From DASRAU01 sp036005805 (GTDB lineage Bacteria; Acidobacteriota; Polarisedimenticolia; Gp22-AA2), in NCBI GenBank assembly GCA_036005805.1, contig DASYQE010000288.1, positions 1 through 8,540 on the forward strand: a DNA stretch of 8,540 nucleotides, written 5' to 3'. Under the pieces are notes generated by a model. That model worked only from the letters and a program-made list of their open reading frames with translations. It was not told the origin of the DNA and ran no database searches. The translations under genes and the position numbers were made by a program. Shown here piece by piece: positions 1-5,906 of this stretch; within the stretch, counting starts at the first letter, position 1, and each line of letters starts with the position of its first letter.

Positions 1-89
1 TGCGAACCGGTCTTGAGGAAGATGTCCACGACCCGCGCGCACGGCACCATCCCCGCATCGTGCGGAACCTCGACCAGAAATCTCGCCAT
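1..89 (-). CDS. Small unrecognised protein, N-terminal part only
   Basis: An open frame starts with ATG at 89 and runs off the left edge, giving 29 codons (MARFLVEVPHDAGMVPCARV, then VDIFLKTGS). AAGGAG (98-103 on the complement) sits 8 nt upstream, which is good spacing and the main reason to believe the start. Alternating charged and hydrophobic residues (RFLVEVP, then ARVVDIFLKTGS) resemble a small soluble alpha/beta fold of the ferredoxin-like kind. I cannot name a family from 29 residues. It is divergent from the VOC-family gene with about 210 nt between the two starts. The rest of the gene lies outside the window. Confidence 0.55.
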   Translation of the reverse strand, partial: MARFLVEVPHDAGMVPCARVVDIFLKTGS

Positions 90-254
90 GGTTCTGTCTC
101 CTTGATGAGGACACCTGAGGGTGGTGACCGACGCCCAATCTACGGCATCGAGGTGGATGGAGACTTGCCCCGGAGACCGTCGCTCTTTGCCGGGCGTCCG
201 GAGCATGCGGCCGAGCGACCCGTAGTACCCTGCGATCAGCGGATCACGAACCCG

Positions 255-281
255 ATGCGGCCGGCCGAAGCGGCGCCGCAT
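255..281. repeat. Hairpin-forming inverted repeat upstream of the VOC gene
   Basis: Arms ATGCGGC (255-261) and GCCGCAT (275-281) are perfect complements. Inside them, GCC (264-266) can pair with GGC (272-274) around a GAAGC loop, leaving a 2-nt bulge. The structure ends 7 nt before the ribosome binding site of the gene at 299, so it would lie in the 5' leader of that mRNA or act as an operator-like palindrome. The rest of the 90-298 divergent region shows no convincing -35/-10 pair on either strand. In such GC-rich DNA a 7-bp arm can arise by chance. Confidence 0.3.
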
Positions 282-298
282 TTCGCACAGGAGACCTC

Positions 299-790
299 AT
301 GCCCACGAAAACGCGCGCGAAGATCTTCCCGTTCCTCTGGTACGCGAAGGAAGCCGAGGAGGCGGCGAAGTTCTACGCCTCGGTCTTCCCGGATTCCCAT
401 GTCGACAGGGTCACAACGATGATGAGCGAATCGCCGAGCGGTCCGCCCGGCTCGGTGAAGGTCGTCGACTTCACGCTCCTCGGCCAGCGCTTCCAGGCGA
501 TGACGGCGGGCAAGCACGACGACTTCAACGACTCCATCTCGATCGCGGTGCTCTGCGAGGACCAGGCGGAAATCGATCGCTACTGGCACGCGCTCCTGAA
601 GGACGGCGGCAAGGAGCAGGCGTGCGGCTGGCTGACCGACCGCTACGGCCTGCGCTGGCAGATCGTTCCGGCCGTCATGGAAGAGATGATGGCCGACCCC
701 GACCCGAAGCGCTCCAGGAAGGCCACCGACGCGATGATGAAAATGGTCAAGTTCGACATCGCCGCGCTGGAGAAGGCCTACCGGTCGTAG
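299..790 (+). CDS. VOC superfamily protein, PhnB / 3-demethylubiquinone-methyltransferase-like domain
   Basis: This 163-residue soluble protein fills the whole single-domain fold (the Pfam '3-dmu-9_3-mt' group). Family signatures visible in order are PFLWYAKEAEEAAKFYASVF (11-30), the FNDSISIAVLCEDQAEIDRYW stretch (76-96), CGWLTDRYGLRWQIVP (109-124), and a C-terminal DPDP...AMMKMVKFDIAALEKA tail (133-160). The length is normal for the family. AGGAG (289-293) lies 5 nt before the ATG and fixes the start. Members are cytosolic and mostly of unknown substrate. Despite the domain name they lack the SAM-binding fold of a true methyltransferase, so that activity should not be inferred. It is a stand-alone gene, with the next gene converging on it from the right. 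Fold assignment is firm; biochemical role is unknown. Confidence 0.93.
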   Translation: MPTKTRAKIFPFLWYAKEAEEAAKFYASVFPDSHVDRVTTMMSESPSGPPGSVKVVDFTLLGQRFQAMTAGKHDDFNDSISIAVLCEDQAEIDRYWHALLKDGGKEQACGWLTDRYGLRWQIVPAVMEEMMADPDPKRSRKATDAMMKMVKFDIAALEKAYRS

Positions 791-839
791 GCCGCCGCTC
801 GTCCCAGGTCACAGCCGTAACCCTCGCGGCAGCTCGGTC

Positions 840-859
840 GCGGCGGACCGGCCCGCCGC
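840..859. repeat. GC-rich hairpin between convergent genes
   Basis: GCGGCGG (840-846) pairs with CCGCCGC (853-859) around a 6-nt loop. It lies in the 69-nt gap between the VOC gene stop and the stop of the convergent membrane-protein gene. There is no T-tract on either side, so it is not a canonical intrinsic terminator. It could still slow or stabilise the 3' end of either transcript. Chance is a real alternative in this composition. Confidence 0.3.
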
Positions 860-1267
860 TCAGTCGCGGTTGATCGCCGCCAGGACGACGCCGGTGACCA
901 GCGCCATGACGGTCTCGAGGGCGATCTGCTTGACGACGATCGCCCCGGGCCAGGGCTGCACGACGTAATAGATGAGGTACATCGGGATGGCGAAGGCGCA
1001 CGCGAGCGCCACGCCGAAGCGCAGCCCCTGTCCGAGCCATGGCCGGCCGGACTCGCGTCCCTTGCGATAGATCCACGTGAAGCCGAAGGCCATCACGAGA
1101 TTCGCGATGAACATCCAGTGGAAGTGCGCCTGCGCATCGGCCTCGGTGCGCATCAGGTTCGGCTGCGCCGCGTAGTCGGCGTGCAGAATCGTCCCGTGGA
1201 TCAGGAACCCGCCCAGCATCACGACCACGAACGTCACGACCCCCGAGATCCAGAACCGTGGCCCCAT
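860..1267 (-). CDS. Four-helix integral membrane protein, family not named
   Basis: This 135-residue protein has four predicted hydrophobic helices at about 7-26, 50-67, 83-104 and 110-132. The loop between helices 1 and 2 is longer and polar (about 27-48: HADYAAQPNLMRTEADAQAH). A positive loop (RKGRESGR, 68-75) follows helix 2, suggesting that side is cytoplasmic. Histidines H24, H29, H48 and H50 sit at or beside the ends of helices 1 and 2, but I see no known metal- or haem-binding signature. The ATG at 1267 follows a G-rich tract (AGGGGGGG, spacing 3 nt), an unusual but usable ribosome binding site. It is divergent from the GlsB-type gene, with about 100 nt shared upstream, and convergent with the VOC gene. 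I recognise the general type (small conserved bacterial membrane protein) but no function. Confidence 0.85.
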   Translation of the reverse strand: MGPRFWISGVVTFVVVMLGGFLIHGTILHADYAAQPNLMRTEADAQAHFHWMFIANLVMAFGFTWIYRKGRESGRPWLGQGLRFGVALACAFAIPMYLIYYVVQPWPGAIVVKQIALETVMALVTGVVLAAINRD

Positions 1268-1321
1268 TCACCCCCCCTGGCGCGACGCGGCGCGGCGGAG
1301 ATGGTAGCATCCGCCCGCGAA

Positions 1322-1342
1322 GTCACCTGTCACCCGTTCACG
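1322..1342. repeat. Short heptad-spaced direct repeats in a divergent promoter region
   Basis: GTCACCT, GTCACCC and a weaker GTTCACG lie end to end at 7-nt steps. On the complement the first two read GGTGAC-A-GGTGAC. They sit between the divergent starts at 1267 and 1367, 13-45 nt upstream of the GlsB-type gene's ribosome binding site, where a regulator could act on both genes. TAGCAT (1305-1310, plus strand) and TACCAT (1301-1306, minus strand) are -10-like, but neither has a recognisable -35. This is suggestive only. Confidence 0.25.
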
Positions 1343-1354
1343 CAGCACGATCAC

Positions 1355-1360
1355 AGGAGG
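1355..1360 (+). promoter_or_regulatory. Ribosome binding site that fixes the GlsB-type start
   Basis: A perfect AGGAGG lies 6 nt before the ATG at 1367. The reading frame stays open upstream to 1118, so this site decides the start. The product then begins MHWIVTIVVGG, as expected for the family. Confidence 0.9.
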
Positions 1361-1366
1361 AACCCA

Positions 1367-1615
1367 ATGCACTGGATCGTCACGATCGTGGTCGGCGGGA
1401 TCATCGGTTGGCTTGCCAGCATGGTGATGAAGACCAACGCCCAGATGGGTCTCATCGCCAACGTCATCGTCGGGATCGTGGGTTCGAGCCTCGGCTTCTG
1501 GCTGGCCGGCGTGCTCGGCCTGGCCGCCTACGGTGTCGTCGCGCAGTGGATCGTGGCGGTGATCGGCGCCGCGGTGCTGATCTTCATCCTCAAGGCTCTC
1601 GGGCTCTTCAAGTAG
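1367..1615 (+). CDS. GlsB/YeaQ/YmgE-family (transglycosylase-associated) small membrane protein
   Basis: This 82-residue, extremely hydrophobic inner-membrane protein has three helices at about 2-21, 28-50 and 57-80. Glycine-rich family patterns GGIIGWLASMVMK (10-22) and IVGIVGSSLGFWLAG (33-47) are intact, and the length is typical. Relatives (E. coli YeaQ, YmgE; enterococcal GlsB) are linked to general or envelope stress, but their molecular activity is not established. The 'transglycosylase-associated' name does not imply enzyme activity. The start is chosen from the AGGAGG site 6 nt upstream, although the frame is open 83 codons further upstream. TCTTCAAGT at the stop (1605-1613) is repeated at 1619-1627, a 14-nt step just past the stop codon. 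It precedes the cyanophycinase gene by 123 nt on the same strand, and a shared transcript is possible because no terminator separates them. Confidence 0.93.
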   Translation: MHWIVTIVVGGIIGWLASMVMKTNAQMGLIANVIVGIVGSSLGFWLAGVLGLAAYGVVAQWIVAVIGAAVLIFILKALGLFK

Positions 1616-1671
1616 AGATCTTCAAGTCACGTTCAGGTTGCCGCCGGGGGTGACTCGGCGTACTTAGGGTC

Positions 1672-1724
1672 GGTCCGGAATCGCGGCGCCGGCACGGTGT
1701 CCGTGCGCCCGTTCCGTCCGGACC
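1672..1724. repeat. Nested inverted repeats abutting the cyanophycinase ribosome binding site
   Basis: The outer arms GGTCCGGA (1672-1679) and TCCGGACC (1717-1724) are perfect 8-bp complements. Between them GCACGG-TGT-CCGTGC (1692-1706) forms a tight 6-bp hairpin. The outer right arm ends exactly where the GGGGAGGG Shine-Dalgarno tract begins (1725). If transcribed, this could fold into a leader structure next to the ribosome binding site; as DNA it could be an operator. No riboswitch class is recognisable. GC-rich chance pairing is possible. Confidence 0.35.
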
Positions 1725-1726
1725 GG

Positions 1727-1731
1727 GGAGG
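1727..1731 (+). promoter_or_regulatory. Ribosome binding site that fixes the cyanophycinase start
   Basis: GGAGG, within the tract GGGGAGGGA, lies 7 nt before the ATG at 1739. An in-frame upstream start at 1697 would add 14 residues ahead of the signal peptide and has no comparable site, so 1739 is preferred. Confidence 0.8.
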
Positions 1732-1738
1732 GACCACG

Positions 1739-2764
1739 ATGCGACACAAGACCTCAGGGTGGGTTGTGGGCAGCGGCATCCTCATGGGCGCCTTCATCCT
1801 CATGCTGTCCGCTGCGCCGGCGATGGCGGCCTCCGGGTATGCGAGCTTCATCGTCGGGAACCCGGCCGACGTCGTCCGGCCCACCACCGGCCTGTGGGTG
1901 ATGCAGGGCGGCGGCACGGACGTGGACGAGAACTTCCGGCGCATGGGCGCGGCGTCCGGCGGCGGCGATTTCGTCGTCATCCGCGTCGGCGGGACCGACG
2001 CCTACAACCAGTACATCCTCGACCTGTGCGGCTGCGACTCGGTCGAAACCATCGTCTTCAAGAACACGAACGCCTCGACCGATCCGGTGGTCATCAACAA
2101 GATCCGCAACGCCGAGGCGCTGTTCATCGCCGGCGGCGATCAGTCGCAGTACGTGAAGTACTGGAAGAACACGCCGATCGAGGACGCCATCAACTTCGTG
2201 GCCAGCAAGCCCGCGCCCATCGGCGGGACCAGCGCCGGCATGGCGATCATGAGCCAGTTCATCAACTCCGCCACGGGGAAGTACACCCTCACGTCCACCA
2301 TGGCGCTCGCCAATCCGTTCGACGTGAACCTGACGCTCGACAAGGACTTCGTGGCCCTGTCCGGGCTGCAGGGAATCATCACCGACCAGCACCTGATCGA
2401 GCGCGATCGCATCGGCCGCACCCTGGCGTTCATGGCGCGGCTGGTGAACGACGGCTACACGACGGACGCGAAGGCCATCGCCGCCGACCGCGAGACCACG
2501 GCGCTCATGGACCCGGCCACCAACACCATCTCGGTGATCGCCAACGCCGACCATCCGACTCCGTACGTCTACTTCCTGCGCCGCTCCGGACCGGCCGAGG
2601 TGTGCCAGTCGGGCGTGCCCCTGACGTACCGCAACGTGACGGTCTACCGCATCAGCCCCGGCGGCACGTTCGACCTCAACCGCTGGAGAGGCACCGGCGG
2701 CATCTCCTACACTCTGACCGCGGAGGGCGGCGTCCTGTCCTCGTCGAACGGCAGCATTTACTGA
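1739..2764 (+). CDS. Exported cyanophycinase-like serine peptidase (family S51)
   Basis: This 341-residue protein begins with a clear Sec signal peptide: MRHK, then a hydrophobic core 8-27, with likely cleavage after AMA at 30. It therefore acts in the periplasm or outside the cell. The S51 fold follows: a GGDQ motif (132-135), the nucleophile elbow GTSAG (163-167, Ser165) and a DQH...R.R..R block (Asp216, Gln217, Arg222, Arg224, Arg227). From memory, the spacing within that block equals that of Synechocystis CphB (Asp172, Gln173, Arg178, Arg180, Arg183; nucleophile Ser132). This argues for real cyanophycin (multi-L-arginyl-poly-L-aspartate) hydrolysis to beta-Asp-Arg dipeptides, not for the related aspartyl dipeptidase. 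It is longer than intracellular CphB (about 270 residues), with an extra C-terminal region ending at an SSSNGSIY tail. Exported homologues are known as CphE. No cyanophycin synthetase, isoaspartyl dipeptidase or arginine-catabolic gene is in the window. A terminator follows directly. Confidence 0.92.
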   Translation: MRHKTSGWVVGSGILMGAFILMLSAAPAMAASGYASFIVGNPADVVRPTTGLWVMQGGGTDVDENFRRMGAASGGGDFVVIRVGGTDAYNQYILDLCGCDSVETIVFKNTNASTDPVVINKIRNAEALFIAGGDQSQYVKYWKNTPIEDAINFVASKPAPIGGTSAGMAIMSQFINSATGKYTLTSTMALANPFDVNLTLDKDFVALSGLQGIITDQHLIERDRIGRTLAFMARLVNDGYTTDAKAIAADRETTALMDPATNTISVIANADHPTPYVYFLRRSGPAEVCQSGVPLTYRNVTVYRISPGGTFDLNRWRGTGGISYTLTAEGGVLSSSNGSIY

Positions 2765-2782
2765 AGCTCAGAGTCCACACAG

Positions 2783-2818
2783 ACGGGGAAGGCGGCGACG
2801 CCCTCCCCGTTTTTCTTT
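2783..2818 (+). terminator. Intrinsic (Rho-independent) terminator after the cyanophycinase gene
   Basis: ACGGGGAAGGCG (2783-2794) pairs with CGCCCTCCCCGT (2799-2810), a 12-bp stem with one mismatch and a GCGA loop. It is followed by TTTTTCTTT (2810-2818). It starts 19 nt past the stop codon. Read on the minus strand the hairpin is not followed by a T-tract, so it is a one-way terminator for the plus-strand gene. It abuts the stop codon of the convergent YtxH-type gene. Confidence 0.87.
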
Positions 2819-3087
2819 CAGTGGTGTTGTTGTGGGATCGTCTGGGGCTGCAGCGCCGAGGCATTCATCTCCTGCGTGAAGGCCTCCCTGCCCGCCACCG
2901 TGGCCCTCTTGCAGGCCTCCTGAGTCGCCGACGCGACGCGGGACACCTTCTGGGCCAGCTCCCCGGAAGCTCGCTTCAGCTTCCGGCGGGTGTCTCGCCC
3001 CGACGAGGGAGCGGTGAACAGCGCCGCGGTCGCGCCAATGGCGGCGCCTCCGAGGATCAGCAGGGCGGACTTGAGAGCAGCGGTCAT
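2818..3087 (-). CDS. YtxH-domain small membrane-anchored protein
   Basis: This 89-residue protein has one N-terminal transmembrane helix (5-24, ALKSALLILGGAAIGATAAL) followed directly by FTAPSSGRDTRRKLK (24-38). That is a variant of the 'LFAPKSGxETR' signature of YtxH-type proteins. Residues 36-75 are an amphipathic, charged helix, and the tail is Gln/His-rich (PQTIPQQHH). The frame continues upstream through an Arg-rich stretch, but GGGAGGT 6 nt before the ATG at 3087 marks the start and gives the expected family N-terminus. YtxH proteins are widespread and often general-stress induced in Bacillus; their function is not known. The stop overlaps the end of the opposite strand's terminator. 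The gene follows the permease by 89 nt on the same strand, with no terminator between, so it may share its transcript or have its own promoter. Confidence 0.86.
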   Translation of the reverse strand: MTAALKSALLILGGAAIGATAALFTAPSSGRDTRRKLKRASGELAQKVSRVASATQEACKRATVAGREAFTQEMNASALQPQTIPQQHH

Positions 3088-3093
3088 GTTGCT

Positions 3094-3100
3094 ACCTCCC
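3094..3100 (-). promoter_or_regulatory. Ribosome binding site that fixes the YtxH start
   Basis: GGGAGGT on the complement lies 6 nt before the ATG at 3087. It excludes the longer open frame reaching to 3300, which overlaps the permease gene's 3' end and encodes an Arg/Pro-rich, non-family stretch. Confidence 0.85.
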
Positions 3101-3176
3101 TTCCTGGAATCGGGGACCGCGCTTTCGACGCGGCGATCCTCCGCATGTTCGAAAGGGCAAGCAAGGTGGATGCCAG

Positions 3177-5741
3177 TCACTCGGCGCGCAGGGCGATGAC
3201 GGGCGAGATGCTGGCGGCGCGGGCCGCGGGGATCACGCCGGCGATGCATGAGCCGATCCCGAGCGCGAGAGCGGCGAGACCCAGCGCCGGCGGGTCCCAC
3301 GGGTTCACGCCGTAGAGCTCCGTCGAAATGAGGGACCCGGCGCCGATGGCGAGCGGCAGGCCAAGGATGAGCCCGAACGACACCTGGCCGAGCGCGCCGC
3401 CGATGACGTTGCGGATCACCCGTGACCGATCCGATCCGAGCGCCATGCGGATGCCGATCTCGTTGGTGCGCCGCGCCACCGAGTACGCGGTCACGGCATA
3501 GAGCCCGATGGCGGCCAGGATCAGCGCCACCGATCCGAACAGCGCGGCGAGGCCCGCCACGGCGCGCTCCTGGTCGAACGACAATTCAACCTGATGCCGC
3601 AGCGTGCGGATCGAGGTGACGGTCAGGTTCGGATCCAGATCCGAGAGCACCCGGGTCAGCGGCGGCTCCAGCGCACCGGCGGACTGCCGGGTGACGAGCA
3701 GGACGCCGCCGACGTTGTGCGAACGCAGCTCGATGCTGTCCATGAGGTCGTGATGGTAGGCCACGCTCTGGGCCAGCGGCACGTAGAACATCGGCCGGGC
3801 CGGCCGGTGCAGGCCCCAGCCGGCGAACCTGGCGTCGTGCACGACGCCGACGATGCGGAAGGTGTCGGCGTACTCGGGAATGTCGAGGCCGAAGTGCTGC
3901 TCGAGCGGGTCTTCCCCCTGCTTGAAGAAGCGCTTCACGAAGGCTTCGTTGACCACGGCGACGGGAGCCGTCGTCTCGTTGTCGGCGGTGGTGAACATCC
4001 GGCCGCGCACGAGCTTCACGCCCAGGCTTTGAAGATAACCGGCGCTGACGCGGTTCCACGACGCCCCGGCGTCCTCGTCCATCCCGGGAGGCGGATGGCC
4101 CGACACCAGGATCAGCTCGCCCCAGTTGTCGGTGAGCGGGTTGTAGAGCGCCAGCCCCGCCGACTCCACACCGGGCAGGGCGGCGAGGCGCTCTTCGAGC
4201 TGCCGGTTGAGCGCCGCCAGCGCGGGCAGATCCTTGCCCGCCGACGGATTGTGCAGCGAGACCAGCACCCGTCCCTCGACCGGGTAGCCGAAATCCTGCC
4301 CCTTCAGCTTGTCCAGGCTCCTGGCGAGCATGGTCGCGACGGCGATCAGCACGACCGACGCGGTGGCCTGGGCCACCAGGAGCACCTTGCGGGTGAAGGA
4401 CGAGTGATCGTGCGTGGTCCGGCTCGAGGCGTGCAGCGCCTCGGTCGGGTCGGTGCGCGTGGCGAACCAGGCCGGCGCCGCCCCGAAGATCACTCCGGTG
4501 AGAAGCGACAGGCCGATGGACGAACCCAGCACCAGGAGCGAGGGCGAGGTCTCGATGGGCAGGAACGTGGCCTCGCGGAACGCCAGCACCAGGAGCAGCC
4601 GCGCCGCTCCCTCCGCCACCAGGAGCCCGAGAAATCCCCCGATGACCGCGAGGAGGATGCTCTCGGTCAACGCTTCGCCGATGAGCTGCGCGGCCGTGGC
4701 CCCGAGCGCGCGCCGGATGGCGGTCTGGCTGCGCCGCGCCGCCGCGCGCGCCAGCAGGAGATTGGCCACGTTGGCGCAGGCGATCAGGAGCACCAGCCCG
4801 CACACGGACAGAAGGATGTTGAGGCTTCGCCCGTACTCCTCCTTGAGGACCGCGACACCCGCGCCGGCGGGGACGACATTGAGCACCTGCTTGGGGAGCA
4901 TCCGGATGACCTCGGGCATCCAGTTCGCGGGATAGCCGGCGTCATGCTCCATCCACTGGCGCAACACGGACGTCAGGCGCGAGGACATGCCGTCGGTTTT
5001 CGCACCCGGCTTGAGCCGTCCGATCATCCGCAGCCAGGCGGAGAACGGTGAATGCAAAAGCGACGTCTGTCCGGCGATCATCGGCTCCTGCTGCAGTGGG
5101 ATCCACAGGTCCGGCGGGTCGTCCTCGAGCGTCTCGCCGAAGAACCCGGCCGGCGCCACGCCGATCACCGTGAACGGCTGCCCTTCGATGGCGAAATGCC
5201 CGCCGATGACGGAGGGATCGGCCGCATAGGTCGTCTGCCAGGCGCGATGACTGAGCACCGCGACCGGCGCCGCTGCCGGGCGGTCGTCCTCTGCCGTGAT
5301 GACGCGTCCGGCCCGCGCCTGCACGCCGAGCACGGAGAAATAGCTTCCGTCCACGTACTCGGAGCGCAACGGCCGGGCCGCCGCCTCGGCTCTCTCTCCC
5401 TCGCGCCGCACGCTCAGCCGGCCCCGCCCTGCCTGGAAGGCGGTCACCGCATCGAACTCGGGGGCCTCCCCCTTCAGCCGCTCGAACAGGGAGAACGAGA
5501 ACATGCCCCAGCGGTCCTGGGGGCCGCCCTCGACGCAGCAGTTGTCTCCTTCGCCGACCCGCCAGAGCCGCGCCGGGTCGGACACCGGCAACGACCGCAG
5601 CATCACCGCGTCCATCAGCGTGAAGATGGCCGTCGTTCCGCCGATGCCGAGCGCCAGCGTCAGGATGGCCGCCCCCGAGAACAGCGGCGCCGACCAGAAC
5701 TGCCGCAACGCGTATCGGATGTTCCCGCCAAGGTTCAGCAT
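3177..5741 (-). CDS. ADOP-family duplicated orphan ABC permease (MacB/FtsX type)
   Basis: This 854-residue inner-membrane protein is built from two MacB-like permease repeats. Repeat 1 has a transmembrane helix at 19-45, a periplasmic MacB_PCD domain at about 46-300, then three helices at about 305-332, 357-387 and 403-425 in an FtsX domain. Repeat 2 has a helix at 450-474, a second periplasmic domain at about 480-720, and three helices at about 727-752, 778-805 and 816-843. Typical permease signatures are present: ANVANLLLARAAARR..AIRRALGA (323-348) and ARRTNEIGIRMALGS (756-770), which contact the ATPase in MacB-type transporters. A Cys pair (68-69, DNCCVEGG) lies in periplasmic domain 1; I recall similar pairs in other ADOPs. 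The fused-repeat layout and length (about 800-850) match the ADOP family, abundant in Acidobacteriota. No ATPase, membrane-fusion protein or PadR regulator is adjacent. The substrate is unknown. The start at 5741 has GAGGG about 6 nt upstream. Confidence 0.95.
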   Translation of the reverse strand: MLNLGGNIRYALRQFWSAPLFSGAAILTLALGIGGTTAIFTLMDAVMLRSLPVSDPARLWRVGEGDNCCVEGGPQDRWGMFSFSLFERLKGEAPEFDAVTAFQAGRGRLSVRREGERAEAAARPLRSEYVDGSYFSVLGVQARAGRVITAEDDRPAAAPVAVLSHRAWQTTYAADPSVIGGHFAIEGQPFTVIGVAPAGFFGETLEDDPPDLWIPLQQEPMIAGQTSLLHSPFSAWLRMIGRLKPGAKTDGMSSRLTSVLRQWMEHDAGYPANWMPEVIRMLPKQVLNVVPAGAGVAVLKEEYGRSLNILLSVCGLVLLIACANVANLLLARAAARRSQTAIRRALGATAAQLIGEALTESILLAVIGGFLGLLVAEGAARLLLVLAFREATFLPIETSPSLLVLGSSIGLSLLTGVIFGAAPAWFATRTDPTEALHASSRTTHDHSSFTRKVLLVAQATASVVLIAVATMLARSLDKLKGQDFGYPVEGRVLVSLHNPSAGKDLPALAALNRQLEERLAALPGVESAGLALYNPLTDNWGELILVSGHPPPGMDEDAGASWNRVSAGYLQSLGVKLVRGRMFTTADNETTAPVAVVNEAFVKRFFKQGEDPLEQHFGLDIPEYADTFRIVGVVHDARFAGWGLHRPARPMFYVPLAQSVAYHHDLMDSIELRSHNVGGVLLVTRQSAGALEPPLTRVLSDLDPNLTVTSIRTLRHQVELSFDQERAVAGLAALFGSVALILAAIGLYAVTAYSVARRTNEIGIRMALGSDRSRVIRNVIGGALGQVSFGLILGLPLAIGAGSLISTELYGVNPWDPPALGLAALALGIGSCIAGVIPAARAASISPVIALRAE

Positions 5742-5818
5742 CTCGGCCCTCTCGTCTCGAAGACGCGCTCGCGCCCCTCTCCCGGGCCTACGCCGGAAAG
5801 GCGAATCGGGTTCCCCGC

Positions 5819-5845
5819 CTGGCTCCAGCCAGCCGGGAAGCCCGG
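5819..5845. repeat. Back-to-back perfect hairpins in the RlpA-permease gap
   Basis: CTGGCT-CC-AGCCAG (5819-5832) and CCGGG-AAG-CCCGG (5833-5845) are two perfect inverted repeats that touch end to end. They lie in the 165-nt gap between the RlpA-like gene and the permease gene. No T-tract follows on the minus strand, so they are not classical terminators. They could attenuate readthrough, act as an mRNA processing site or bind a regulator. The first has only a 2-nt spacer, which suits a protein-binding palindrome better than an RNA hairpin. No clear promoter for the permease is visible in this gap. Confidence 0.35.
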
Positions 5846-5906
5846 ACGAGTCGGCGCTCAGCCACCCGGCGCCGATCGCCAGAGGAGGGATGCGCGACCG
5901 GGTTCC

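Noticed and set aside
1605..1627. TCTTCAAGT duplicated around the GlsB-type stop codon
   Set aside because: The 9-nt repeat has a 14-nt step with no further copies. It may be a local slip duplication or chance, with no functional reading.
1638..1666. TTGCCG (1638-1643) and TACTTA (1661-1666) as a sigma-70 promoter for cyanophycinase
   Set aside because: The 17-nt spacing is right, but the -10 matches the consensus at only two of six positions. It is too weak to call as a feature.
3117..3133. CCGCG/CGCGG inverted repeat between the permease and YtxH genes as a terminator
   Set aside because: It has only 5 bp with a 7-nt loop and no T-tract on the minus strand.
1759..3315. Plus-strand open frame (518 codons) across the cyanophycinase gene, terminator and YtxH gene, and the minus-strand frame 1754-2554
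   Set aside because: The first runs through an intrinsic terminator and two genes on opposite strands, and both products are low-complexity. The cyanophycinase and YtxH frames explain the region.
3594..5051. Long plus-strand open frame (485 codons) opposite the permease gene, and the minus-strand frame 3586-4803
   Set aside because: The products are Arg/Gly/His-rich with no domain signature, while the overlapping permease frame has continuous family motifs. These are GC-rich shadow frames.
5803..5906. Repeated CGGGTTCC words in the RlpA-permease gap as regulator sites
   Set aside because: Only two 8-nt copies, unevenly spaced, in GC-rich DNA, with no symmetry or promoter context.
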